DNA of 64,000 nucleotides from Circinella minor (GCA_016758965.1 JAEPRB010000203.1:1-64000), one strand, 5' to 3'. Positions 1 to 10,869 are shown, counted from the first letter of the stretch. Notes: a model not told the origin generated them from the letters alone. Made by a program: numbers and translations.

Positions 1-128
1 AGACCTTCACCATTTGATAACTTGAGTTATTCTTATTCAAACACTAATATCTATGATTATCCAATGGTCGGGGAATTAAAAAGTCATGGACTTGGTGACC
101 TCAGGAGACTTTGGGTTTTAATAATTTC

Positions 129-1398
129 TTACATGTGATGGATCGCTGTTCTAATAAATTCAATACCAGCTGACACTTCGCGATGCTTGAAGAGATCAGT
201 TTTCAATGATACTAGGTCGTCACGGTTCTTGCAACATCGTAATTTCGCAAGACAACCAGCTTCTTCACTCGTCACAGCGTATTCGAATTTTAAAGCTTTC
301 ATATATTCTTTGATGATATCGTGCTTTCGTTTTGACCACTTGGCTGTCATAAGATCTAGATGATTATCACTTCCACTATTTTGTCATTTAGTTAGTTCAG
401 TTGGAACAGCAATAATGATTTTATTGAAATATGAAGAAAAGGTGTTACTTACTGGCTTCGGTACAAATGCTCAAGCCGTTCAGCTTGTGACATTGAAATA
501 AACGAACGAATCCAGCGAGCCAATTCCAACATGCTTTCATTTTGAGCCTCACTTCCATCAAGAACCTTGTTATTGTTATCTTCTTCTGTTACTAAAGCAG
601 GTTGGATAGCAACACTATCTGATCCTTGGTCCACGGCACCGTTATCATCTTCTTCTCCTGCAGGAAATTGATTGTTCAGATCATTACAACTGTTTGATTC
701 TTTGTTGCCTTCATCATTCACGTTCTACACGTTATAATTAGTAAAATTTGTTTATTTGATAATGTCAATATATTAAACTACATATTTTAACTTACTGAAT
801 CGTTATTATTTCTATCTTCAATTGGTTGGTTCGACAAACTGCCATGATTATCTCCTTCTTGAGTATTCTGCCTTTTTTTAGATGAACCAGCCAATTCTTG
901 TGGTTTTCGTTTGTTACCCTAAAATTATAATTACAAGAAATATTATCATACTGCCTAGAAGTCGAATTGAAAATAATAATAAAGTAACTTACAGCACCAT
1001 GGTTTGTTTTGATATTGATTTGTTGTCGTCCAATTCTGATGCTACCATTACTGGAAAAACTATTAAAGGGCTTGGAAAGTAGTTCGGTTGTTTCTTGTTG
1101 AGACTTGTTATTCAAGCATTTTAACTTTTTTAAGGTCTAATACAATCTTATTAACAATCTTATTACTCGTAAAAGAGATTAAATATAATAGAGGGTAACT
1201 TACTTCAATTTGTTTGGTCATCGTTTCAATAGTTTTGCCCATGTTATTTCTTTTTTCCGAATAGTTCTTCACATCTGCTATCATTTGGGTACATAGCTCT
1301 AAAAAAGTCTTGTCTTCGTAAAATCCATCATATGCCACTAAAGCATTCACAAGCCTCCACCTCTCCATCTTGGTAGTCATAAAGTAATCCTGTGACAT
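129..1398 (-). CDS. Hypothetical protein, 5 exons, 322 aa
   Basis: Spliced model on the minus strand: exons 1204-1398, 993-1124, 796-918, 453-724 and 129-375. Four introns have GTAAGT donors (ACTTAC on the plus strand) and the 969-nt sum closes in frame. The last acceptor (AATAG, exon high end 375) was chosen because only it keeps the frame. The protein begins MSQDYFMTTKMERWRLVNAL. An N-terminal helical part with several Trp/Leu positions is followed by an Asn/Gln/Ser/Asp-rich middle that looks disordered. A basic, Cys-containing helical C-terminus ends IRTAIHHM. I recognise no family; the N-terminus faintly recalls a SANT/helical chromatin-protein fold, but that is a guess. The ATG at 1398 follows a T-rich leader. 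The model is supported by consistent splicing rather than homology. Confidence 0.6.
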
Positions 1399-2150
1399 TA
1401 CAGTTTTTTTTTTTTGATAAAAAAATGAGTTGTGTGAAAAGAGTTTAGCGGTAGATTAAATTCGCATTTAAATTAAATTTAACCAACAACAAAAAGTTTT
1501 ATTGAACTTGTCTTTTCCCTGATATTAGTTCTCTACATGTACTTCCTCTTCTGCCAGGGCAAGTGTCCGAGCAACATTTTAAAAAATTTGGAGGGTTTCT
1601 TTTTTTTTTTTGTTTTTTTTTCTATATTGCTGTTGATGTTGCTGTTGATATTCGTTCTGCTGTAAATGATTCGAATTTCGAATGCTGGATAGAGGTGGTT
1701 GAACGACACAAAAGGGCATGGAGTCATTGTTTGTGGTGATAATAATGATGGATGATGAGGTACATAAAAAAAGGTATCAGCAGGAGGAAGTTGTTGGGGG
1801 AAAAAGAGATCTAGGTGCTAATTTTCGTGGCAATGATTGTGCTGTAATATTATTTTTTTTGTAATGAACGACTAAGAGTTGATGGATAAATGTTGGTTCA
1901 TTTTTGAGCTTTGGGTGTGGTTGTTGTTATGCTGTGGAGTTGTTATTTCCGATATGTATTTTTTCGAGTTGAGTGCTGCAATAGACAATAATTCCAGGTC
2001 CGTACAGCGTAAGAAGATAAATTTGGCCACCAGAAATGCCAAAATTTAGTCAGCTAATGAAAATGAGCCATGCAGTTTTAATATCGAGCTGCGCCGAACC
2101 AATATGAGCTGCAAGATAAAATATAGAATTGAATATGATCGAAATGAATT
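1399..2150. other. Intergenic, no supported gene
   Basis: A low-complexity, T/A-run-rich spacer between the hypothetical gene and the transposon cluster. On the minus strand near 1620-1720 there is a short Gln-rich reading frame (QQNEYQQQHQQQY), but it has no start, splice context or homology I can defend. Confidence 0.5.
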
Positions 2151-2259
2151 ATAATAACATGTATTTTTTATTAGATTTATTAATATTTAAAGAAATAACT
2201 GTGTATAGCAAATATATTTTTATTTTTATAAAATCCTTTTTCACCTGCCAGACAATAGT

Positions 2260-3260
2260 CCCAAAACGTCAATGGATACTTGATCCAAGTTTGACATTCT
2301 TCGCGAAAAATGTACTCTGATGCTCTTTAAATACGACTGCTTAATTTAGTATCAAGTCTTACAGAGGCAGAATCTTTGTTGACTACATCTTTAAGCTACG
2401 AACAAAATTCCTTGATTGGATTTAAAAAAGGGAGTATGATAGGAGGTAAAGATTTCAAAACCACGTTTTATAACCCAATCCTTGACATCAATTGTTCTAT
2501 GAATAGCAGTATTGTTCATCACAAGATATCGATATGGGAGATCATGTGCTTCAATATTGGTAAGTAGTTGTTAAATAAATTCCATGAAACCGCTGCCAGT
2601 TGTTCCCTTTTTGGGAGTTGGACCATCGTCGACTTTTATTTTCTTCATTGTTGGTGCACAAACCTCTTGTCTGGACAATATAATGACACCATGAGCAGCG
2701 ATAGCCCCAATATGCTGAGATTTGGTCCTTTTGTTTCTATAGTGATTTTACATGGCTTTCTAAGGTCGGACCAACCATAAGAGCATTGCATATTTCTATT
2801 GAATCCCGCCTCATCAATGATAACACATTAATGAAAAAGTTGATTTTAAGTGCCATCCAGGCTGATACAGATTCGTACTGCTGTAAGATAGTTATATCAT
2901 CATCGCAAGGAACAAGTTGACGAATGGTATGTTGTAGGTGAGGTGACAATTCTTGTGTATACGTTCATTAATAGCACGGGTGGTAATAAATAAATCCTTC
3001 AAATGTTGACAAAGCAAATTATTAGTAACATCATTGCAGCTGATTGTTGGTTTCTTATAGATCTTTTCAAAGATAAAAAGTGTATGTTCTTTGGTGAGCT
3101 TTCATTTAGCACCAGTATTTTTAAACAAGCCAGAAAACAAATCTTCACCATTCTCGCACGCTTTGCTCCATCGATTAATGCGAGGTTTGGCAGTTGAATA
3201 GGTAAAGCAACTTTTTGTGCAGCACTAATAAACTTGCCTTCAAACTCTTGTAGGCCTATT
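2260..3260 (-). pseudogene. Decayed Tc1/mariner (DDE) transposase
   Basis: Reading the minus strand in shifting frames gives the order expected for a mucoralean Tc1-like transposase. An N-terminal helix-turn-helix part (LTKEHTLFIFEKIYKKPTIS, about 3035-3110) comes first. A stretch around 2740-2950 follows, where the first catalytic aspartate region should be. Next is a segment reading HDLPYRYLVMNNTAIHR (about 2505-2550), matching the family signature Y-x-V-M-D-N-A-x-I-H. Last is FLNPIKEFCS (about 2400-2430), matching the final catalytic motif. The signature aspartate is replaced by Asn (VMNN), and stops and frameshifts lie inside, for example a TAG right after FCS. The copy is therefore dead. 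The element's terminal repeats were not found, so the limits are approximate. It abuts the LINE remnant to its right. Confidence 0.8.
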
Positions 3261-3359
3261 TACTTGAACCTTTAAAGAACAACTTGTCTGATTTTTGTTT
3301 TGATAGAATTTCTGATGTACCTATTGAATTAAGGGGTAGCACTGTTTTATAGTATACAC

Positions 3360-6180
3360 TATTTCAAGAACTTTATACTCAACTATGGATTCGACTATTG
3401 GAGCAACTCCAGGCGGTCAAAAAAGAAGGGATGAATTCTGGACAGCTGAATTGCAACGACAGGTAGAATATAGAGAAAAATGCTACAAAAAATGGAAATA
3501 TGCCATTGGGATCGATAAACTTCCCCTTTGGATTAAACACCAGGAAGCAGCAGCACAAGTCCGAAGGGCGTTAAGTAAACGACGAAAAGAAACTTGGCGC
3601 ATACGTATTCTGTAGTAAACTTGAAAATGACAACTATTGTAAAACAACTGCCACTATTAAACGTATTAGACAACATCGAACAATTCAACCAACATATAGT
3701 CATATTGATGGCCCAACTGCAGCAGCACATTCTATGGCACAGCATCTCGAAAAAGAATATAATGGTCATCTATTAAACTCCCAAAAATTAACAACATCAA
3801 CCAGTTCATATAGTACCGATGATAAAGAGTTCCCAATAACTGAAGAGGGTATTAGCATAGTAATAAAAAATCTACCAAGAAAAAAGGCATTAGGCATAGA
3901 CCATATTAAGAGTGAAATGTTGAAACCAATTGTAACCACAATCGCACCAATATTGTATTTATTGTTCCATATTTGCTAGCTCACTGCCTACACGCCTAAT
4001 ACCTGGCGCATCGCCCAAGTTGTACCTATATATATAAAAGGTGCACCTGATAACCCAGCAAATTTCCGTCCTATAAGTCTAACATCTGTTTTTCGTAAAA
4101 TACTGGAATATTGTATCAAAACAGAGGTCCAAACATACAGCCCGGAGCTCGATGTCGCACAAAGCGGCTTTAGACCTGCCAGAAGTACTTTGCAACAGGT
4201 CCTTTGCCTTCAAGAACTAAGTCGAATTCACAAAGATAAATATAAAACCTTGCCAACCCTTGCATTTTTGGACATCCAATCCGCGTATAATACAATGGAC
4301 AGAGAAGTTATATGGGATACTATTAAAAGCACTATACCACCCTTTCTATTTGCAATTTTAAAACAATTATTTAACAATGTATATATTGAAGTGATTATTT
4401 CTAACGCAACGTCTTATCGCTTTCACTCTGTTACAGGTGTGTTACAAGGTTCAATCCTTTCCCCCTTTTTATATTCCCTATATATTAATAGTTTACCAGC
4501 TATTCTACGAAAGGAAAAGTTTAGTACCACCAACATTAGATGTAGTCTCACTAGTAAACAATACGGTAGCATCACGCATCGGCACCAATCATAACACCAA
4601 TAGCAACCATGAATTGCCTGCTATATGCTGACGATGTGGTTCTCATAGGCACAAAAGAGGAAATGCAAGACCTATTGACAAAGTGTGAACAGCATAGTTA
4701 CAAACTGGGATACAGATGGAATCTAACTAAATGTGTAATAGTTAAATGACCTCATTCCATTCCAACGAAATATCAATTGTATAAATCCACAATACCAACC
4801 GATACTGCCTTCACATACTTATTAGGTATTCCAATAAATTATAAAGGACAACTGGATGGAAAACAACTGATCGAAAGAAATACCATCTCAGCAGAAAAAG
4901 GTTTCCAACTGCTATCCTCCATAGGAATAAGCCCAAGTGGGATTTCAAAACTTCTATCAGTATGCATCTATACCCAATTCATACGACCAAAATTAGAATA
5001 TGGATTGGCAATCATCACACCAAATAAAAAACAGCAACACGCCTTAGAATTAGTTCAGAATAATTGCATCTGCCATATTTATGGAGCTCATTCACACTCA
5101 TCCACCACTGTGATGTGTCATATGCATAAACTCCCATCAATGAAAGAACGAACATCCATTCTTCAAACCAAATTTCTTCTCAACATAAACTACCTACCTG
5201 ATGATTCTCTCTTATCACTAATTATACCACATATCAACCAACATTCGAAATCACAGTGGCAACAACTCAAAAAATCTCAATTATGGCAACAATTACCTGA
5301 CCCAAAAGAGGATACAACTGAATCCATGTTCAAAGCAACAAAATGCCTGTTTTTAATGAACGAGTTAGAAAAAAAGCTGAATGCAACAACAGGTGTAACT
5401 AATTTAATAGCATGCAGAACGAAGCTTTTAATGGACCCAATTCTTTGGATCCCAATGGCTCGAAAAGAAAGGAGTTGATGTTTAAGATGGCGACTCGGCT
5501 GGCTTCCTAGTGGTAAACCCAAACCATGTAAAACTTGTGGCTTTCCGAACTTTCATAAAAATCACGCGATCCATTGTCTACACATTCATAACCGCTTATA
5601 AATCGAATACCACAAAACTGCTGATCCAATATCCTATTTGTTCAACCTACTACCACAGTCCAAACCAACATCGAAAAAGAAAATTGAATTTTGGAAGAAT
5701 ATATGGCCCACGCTGTGCATGATACTGGCTGAGATTGATGCACACCAACATCCTGACAGCAACCAACAGCAATACTATGATCTAAACCCTGGTGTTGCAT
5801 TCATCAAATGGATTGATCCCCCTTCAGAAGAACAACCTGGCTAAAGAATTAAATCTTCCTTCATCTTAATTCTTCTACTTTTATTCCCTAGTTTATGTAA
5901 TTCTCTCATCACAAATTTATGTTTCTTAATTTTCCTCCCTTTCTAGTCTTTTATTGCTTTTTTCACTTTAACCTTATTTTAGAAATTTTCGGACTACCCC
6001 CCTCCACAATGAACATTAGTTGAATCCCATGTATACCAGTGTTTACGATTGTCTCTATTCCCTAAAGCCTTTTCCCTGTCCCCAACAGGGTTTTTTATAT
6101 ACATTTTTACTTTTCTGAGCCGTCTCAATCGATATGTCTTAACAGACGCTGGATTATAGGAGACATAATAAAAAAATCAT
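3360..6180 (+). mobile_element. 5'-truncated LINE (non-LTR) retrotransposon remnant
   Basis: The fragment runs from the start of a degraded reverse-transcriptase reading frame to an A-rich 3' end (AATAAAAAAATCATC, about 6165-6180). No apurinic-type endonuclease domain precedes the RT, so the 5' part is missing, as is usual for LINE copies. The 3' untranslated part (about 5845-6180) carries a short hairpin, CCCTGT/ACAGGG with a 5-nt loop (6074-6090), followed by a T run. No clear target-site duplication was found. The neighbours are a Tc1 remnant to the left and an LTR-element remnant to the right. Confidence 0.75.
3385..5843 (+). pseudogene. LINE reverse transcriptase, broken by stops and frameshifts
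   Basis: Frames joined by eye show a non-LTR reverse transcriptase. An N-terminal linker reads DEFWTAELQRQVEYREKCYK. RT fingers include NFRPISLTSVFRKILEYCIK (about 4060-4120). The palm has a degraded first motif, LAFLDIQSAYNTMDR (about 4258-4302), and the hallmark YADD in LLYADDVVLIG (about 4618-4650). A thumb region follows (to about 5475). The C-terminus has a zinc-knuckle-like CKTCGFPNFHKNHAIHC (about 5526-5576), typical of LINE ORF2 tails. Breaks include a TAG at about 3977, a frameshift between 4540 and 4620, a TGA near 4747 and a TGA near 5476. The YADD site itself is intact, but the protein cannot be made. The fungal LINE assignment rests on RT motifs and the terminal CCHC. Confidence 0.88.
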
Positions 6181-6234
6181 CAAATTTTAAACGTAAGTCC
6201 ATTGTGTAAAATCTTTGTTTTATTTGTGTAACCA

Positions 6235-7856
6235 AATCTATCTATACTAAGCCCAGGAGCTGCCATACCGATCTTGCCAGGACAAGAAGTATAAGCCAAA
6301 CCAAGATATAACCAAAGTTTGGGGGTGATAGCTGTGAAAGTAGATCCAGGATCAACAAAGGCGAGAATATCGTGACCCTCTAAGGTTTTTGGTACATAGT
6401 AGGATTTAGTATTTTTATAAAGATGTTTTGTTAAATCATGAAGCAGGCTTTGGAAAGAGACTCGTCGAGCTCCGTCATCAATGTATCCTCATTTGTAGGA
6501 GGAACAGCAGCAGATGCAGCCAATTCGGACGGACCGAAGCAACAGAATTATCATCCCGTGTGGGAATAGGCGATGATGATGATGGCGTGACTGATGCGGA
6601 ATCAAAAGCCGATGATGATTATTGGTGAAGAGAGGCAGAGCGGATTGCCAAATGGTTCACCTCACGAACATGACCTTGTTTCCAAGGAACGAAACAGTTT
6701 TTCTTCCCAGAGGAAGACGAACCACCACAAGAACCAGCAGCACGAGCACCAGGCAACGAACCAGAAAACTTGACAACCTTACCAGCGTTACCACCAGTTT
6801 GCAATGAAGACAAGGCTCGACATTCTTCGGAGGAATGACGACCTGTTCCATGTAACCGGCAGTGCTTGGCGTCAGCTCTCTTTTTTCCTTTATTTTTCTT
6901 GCCGGAAACAGCAAAGGAGGGACCAGCAGCAGCAGCAGAAACAGCAGAACTTGACGAAAACGAGTCAGAACCCACCGCAACTTGTTTACTATACTTCGAA
7001 TGTACAACGTTTCCATACATACGACGAGTAAGATTGGCAGCATGGTCGATGGTGGCACGTTTGTCCGAGACAAGTGAGCTTGACCCAATGTAACGTGTTG
7101 AGCCAATTCAGGCAACAGCGATTGGATGTACAAGGCAGCTATGACACGGTTGTCCTCACAGTCTGCCTCACGACGAAGCTTATAAAACCGGTCGGTATAC
7201 AGCTCCACCGAATCATCACGACCCATACGCAGTGCGAACAGCTCTTATATATATTGTGCTTGGCGATCGGCGTCCTGAAAAAAATACTTGTTGACGATCG
7301 TTTTGCGAGCGAATGACCAATCCAAGGCAGCATGGGGTTTTAATTGGTCAATGAACCAGGAGCGCTGGTCAGGAGATAACACGCGTGGAAGCAAACGGCA
7401 TCAATTAACATTAATGTCTTGACCATATGATTCCAGGATGTCCTCGAAATGGTCAAGGCATTCTTGGACGGAACCGAACACAGTCTTGGTATTATCATAT
7501 ACGTTGCCAGTCCATTGCAACACAGGTAAATCGGTTGGGACGATCGTTCTTAATGGAGATGTAGAGGTGACTTTATCTTTTTTAGAAAGTTTCTTCTGTA
7601 CGGTTAACATCATATCTAAACTATTGGAATAGATGGCGTGCGAGCTTTGGATTTGAACAAGTTGTTCTTGGGAAAGATCAGGACGGACCATTTCTTCTTC
7701 TAAAAAGGACAACTTGGCGATCAACTTAGCAATGCGTGGAGGAACACGGGAGGAAGAAGTTGTGGAACCAAGGGAACCAGATTCACTCATGTTATCACCT
7801 TCGATAACGTGGTCAATGTTAGCAGATGTGGTAGAAATTTTTTGTTGGATGGACAT
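6235..7856 (-). pseudogene. Ty3-type retrotransposon gag-protease remnant
   Basis: Minus strand. The gag start is at 7856 (MSIQQKISTTSANIDHVIEG) and the first frame runs to a stop at 7401. The gag core continues in pieces, e.g. WSFARKTIVNKYFFQDADRQ and ALRMGRDDSVELYTDRFYKL around 7180-7330, separated by an in-frame TAA. A zinc-knuckle-like CRLHGTGRHSSEEC lies near 6820-6860. A later piece, HDILAFVDPGSTFTAITPKL (about 6310-6375), resembles a retroviral-type aspartic protease active site; the usual D-T/S-G is read here as D-P-G-S. Reverse transcriptase, RNase H and integrase are absent. The element is cut off on its downstream side next to the LINE end, and its 5' side runs into the pogo-like element at 8044. 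It cannot be active. Confidence 0.75.
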
Positions 7857-7897
7857 GGTAAAGTTAAGGTAAGTAGATGAAAAATAAGAAAAAAAAA

Positions 7898-7920
7898 TGT
7901 GTGTGTGTGTGTGTGTGTGA
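7898..7920. repeat. (GT)n microsatellite
   Basis: A run of about ten TG dinucleotides upstream of the gag start, inside what may be the untranslated leader of the LTR element. Confidence 0.9.
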
Positions 7921-8340
7921 TAAATAAAAGTTAAAATAGAAGGAAGATGGATGAATGTAGTGTGTATAAGAATAAAAATAAAAAAACGAGGAATTCGTTG
8001 AAAAAAATGTTATATACAATCGATACTAATAAAATAAAAGAGACAGAGGATCCACGTTAATTTCATAGAGTCATTTTCAATTTTTTTTGTGAAAATAAGG
8101 GGGTGTAAAAATTAACAGATACTATGAAATTTTTTCAAAGAATGTGCATATATTCAATACTTTAGCTTGTATCTTTTTTTAATGTATCAAAATACGTATT
8201 CATTGATAAATTATTTCTATGTGCTTGTTCTTAATGAATTTTTGTAACTACTTCTTTTTCTTATTTGAGGATGTCTATGTACAGGATTTTGCATTTGTCT
8301 CCGGACACAAACCCACGAATTTACCGCATATAAAATATAA

Positions 8341-8865
8341 TTTTATCCGCTTACAAAGGACAAGTTTGTCCGCTTATGATAAATGACTTTATTCAGTTAT
8401 GAGAGTTAATTTATTCGCTTAGGAAAGATAACTTTTTCCGCTTATGATAAGTAATGTTATCTGCTTATAAAGAGTAAACTTCTTCGCTTATAAAACATAA
8501 GCCTATTCACTTATAAAAGTAAGCTTTTTCACATATAAAGAGTAGAGATCTTCCCATATGAATGGAAACATTGTACACAAATGAAAAGTAATGATGTTCC
8601 CAAGTGAGAAGAATGAATTTTGCAAATGAAGGGCGATATGGTTCATATATGATGATTAAAAAAATCCACTAGTGAAAGTCAGAGTTTTTAACAAGTGATA
8701 GAAGGGGTTTTTCGCTACCGGAGTTCTATAATTTTCACAAATGAATCATATAGTTATTCGTGTTTGTTACACTTATTTTTACCTAAGTAATCAGGTCCAT
8801 TCTTCATGACTGAAAGAAATATTATTTACAAATGAAAAGAATATATTATTCTCAAATAATCTGTA
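8341..8865. repeat. Degenerate tandem array, ~23-bp period, left arm
   Basis: A motif of the form TTnTTCnC-nTA/AATGAAAAG recurs about 23 times. Anchoring on the base after the conserved C (or its equivalent) gives positions 8349, 8372, 8395, 8417, 8440, 8463, 8486, 8509, 8531, 8554, 8577, 8600, 8622, 8645, 8668, 8691, 8714, 8737, 8760, 8782, 8804, 8828 and 8852. The spacing is 23 in most cases and 22-24 in all. Early units read CCGCTTATGATAA, later ones CACAAATGAAAAG, so the units drift along the array. The same array is mirrored in the right arm. Confidence 0.85.
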
Positions 8866-9238
8866 TAAATACTCGGATTCTACTTGGATTTTTATCTTAA
8901 TAAGAAAAAAGACATTATCCTTTTTCAATCTTTCAATCTTTCAATTTTATTTTATTTTATTTTTTTGTGTGGCAATATGTTACACATACTTCACAAACTT
9001 TAGCATGTGCAGCGGGGGATGTAACTTGGGCTGTAAAATTAAGACCATGGAGATCAATCAGGCTATAAAGTTACAGCCCGTATGAAAAAAGTTACAGCCC
9101 GAAAAGTTTGTGAAGTATGTGTTACATATGCCACACAAAAAAATAAAATAAAATAAAATTGAAAGATTGAAAGATTGAAAAAGGATAATGTCTTTTTTCT
9201 TATTAAGATAAAAATCCAAGTAGAATCCGAGTATTTAT

Positions 9239-9763
9239 ACAGATTATTTGAGAATAATATATTCTTTTCATTTGTAAATAATATTTCTTTCAGTCATGAA
9301 GAATGGACCTGATTACTTAGGTAAAAATAAGTGTAACAAACACGAATAACTATATGATTCATTTGTGAAAATTATAGAACTCCGGTAGCGAAAAACCCCT
9401 TCTATCACTTGTTAAAAACTCTGACTTTCACTAGTGGATTTTTTTAATCATCATATATGAACCATATCGCCCTTCATTTGCAAAATTCATTCTTCTCACT
9501 TGGGAACATCATTACTTTTCATTTGTGTACAATGTTTCCATTCATATGGGAAGATCTCTACTCTTTATATGTGAAAAAGCTTACTTTTATAAGTGAATAG
9601 GCTTATGTTTTATAAGCGAAGAAGTTTACTCTTTATAAGCAGATAACATTACTTATCATAAGCGGAAAAAGTTATCTTTCCTAAGCGAATAAATTAACTC
9701 TCATAACTGAATAAAGTCATTTATCATAAGCGGACAAACTTGTCCTTTGTAAGCGGATAAAAT
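9239..9763. repeat. Mirrored ~23-bp-period array, right arm
   Basis: This is the inverse copy of the left-arm array, in the same order read from the other strand (e.g. TTATCATAAGCGGA units near 9720-9735). It shows the array existed before, or arose with, the inversion-duplication. Confidence 0.85.
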
Positions 9764-9969
9764 TATATTTTATATGCGGTAAATTCGTGGGTTTGTGTCC
9801 GGAGACAAATGCAAAATCCTGTATTATAACTTTTTTTTTCCTGAAAAAGAAAAGCTATACTGTATATAGTCCCAAGAGATGGAGAGATAATTTATTTTTT
9901 ATATAACACCATTTTTTCATTTTTTTTTCCAATCTCTCTATATTTTTGCTCTATATATACCAAAACAGG

Positions 9970-10182
9970 ATGAAAATAACCAAATCTAACGCGGGATTGA
10001 CAGCTGAACAGTATAGTATTCGGGCTGAGAAGAAAAAACTTAGCCCACAAACTATGACAAACTGATCACTAGCACTATGGGCTAAGAATGAGTTCGACTT
10101 GTTAACGGCACCTGATATTAGTGCAATATCCAAAGGCTTAAAGAGGAAAAACAAGAAGAAAATAAACATACAAGTGGCGTAA
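9970..10182 (+). pseudogene. Orphan pogo/CENP-B-like N-terminal DNA-binding fragment
   Basis: ATG at 9970, with an in-frame TGA after about 30 codons and a TAA at 10180. The conceptual product begins MKITKSNAGLTAEQYSIRAE and continues after the stop as SLALWAKNEFDLLTAPDISA, then a basic KGLKRKNKKK. The pattern of an EQ-start helix, WAK-x-EF-x-L-x-x-AP and IS-K-x-LKRK matches the first helix-turn-helix of pogo/Tigger/CENP-B-type transposases as I know them. No DDE catalytic region follows. It sits inside the element bounded by the CAGAGGATCC repeats. Confidence 0.6.
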
Positions 10183-10869
10183 TAAAAAAGCAACTTATCC
10201 TGTATGATAATTTAATTGCGATCCTTATACGTACTTATCACATAAATATTTTTTTTAATTTATCCGTTAAGGATTCAATGCCGGTAGGTGCTGTGAAAGT
10301 GAAATAAAGGGGGATGTGAAAATTTTCTTATGTTATTTTTACCATTCCTTGATTTTTGGTGAAGTTACGTAATGAGGTGTGAAAATTAACGGGTGTGAAA
10401 TTAACGGGGATCCTCTGTAAGTCAACGAGACCCAAAAGAACAATAATTGAACTGAAGTTTATTATAATAAAATATTATCACTATTTATATTAAATCCTAA
10501 TCAATGGTCGGGTATATCAATATGTGTGTATGAAACAATGATAGTCTTCCGATTTGTTAATGACGATGAATAATGATAATAAGATATGTAAATATCATAT
10601 CTAATATGTTTTGTCATTTATGAAATGATATATTAACGCAGCTGTCAAATAGTATCAATAATGAAATACCAAAATGTCAGTGAAACATATTTGATCTATG
10701 CTGTATTTAAATATATAATATTAAATGACAGTTATTATGAAGCCATTGTACGTTGGATATAACAATAACCAAAATGAAACAATTGAGTGCACCAAAAATA
10801 TTCAAACTAAAGAAGTGGACTATAATCGGATGGCGACTATCAAGCGGAAGAAAACAGAAGTACTAAAAT

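Larger units (their letters stand above)
8280..9823. repeat. 1.54-kb near-perfect inverted repeat (giant foldback/MITE-like element)
   Basis: The left arm is about 8280-9001 and the right arm about 9103-9823, with a spacer of about 100 nt. I compared the arms by eye along most of their length. The only differences I found are next to the spacer: one extra A and one substitution in the GGCAATATGTTACAC region. The ends read TA-CAGGATTTTGC and GCAAAATCCTG-TA, so a TA target duplication with CAG-starting TIRs fits a Tc1/pogo-type mover. There is no ORF in the arms. Transcribed from either side, it would fold into a roughly 720-bp hairpin. Confidence 0.92.
8044..10417. mobile_element. Pogo/Tc1-like DNA transposon carrying a nested inverted-repeat insert
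   Basis: The left end reads CAGAGGATCCACGTTAATTT. The right end is its near-perfect inverse (AAATTAACGGGGATCCTCTG, 10398-10417). TIRs starting CAG fit the pogo/Tigger group, which inserts at TA. The right flank is TA and the left flank is GA, so the duplication would need one mutation. The right end also has two tandem copies of GGTGTGAAA(A)TTAACG (10376-10391 and 10392-10406), and the left end has a related GGGTGTAAAAATTAACAG near 8100. Inside lie a second TA-flanked inverted-repeat element (8280-9823) and a short orphan ORF resembling a pogo transposase DNA-binding domain (9970-10182). The catalytic part of the transposase is missing. Confidence 0.6.

Noticed and set aside
1533..1727. Minus-strand ORF with Asn/Lys-rich end, and a Gln-rich stretch in another frame
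   Set aside because: Low-complexity translation, no start or splice context, no homology.
7860..8043. An intact LTR or primer-binding site upstream of the gag remnant
   Set aside because: No second LTR copy, clear TG...CA ends or tRNA-complementary site could be recognised before the pogo-like element begins.
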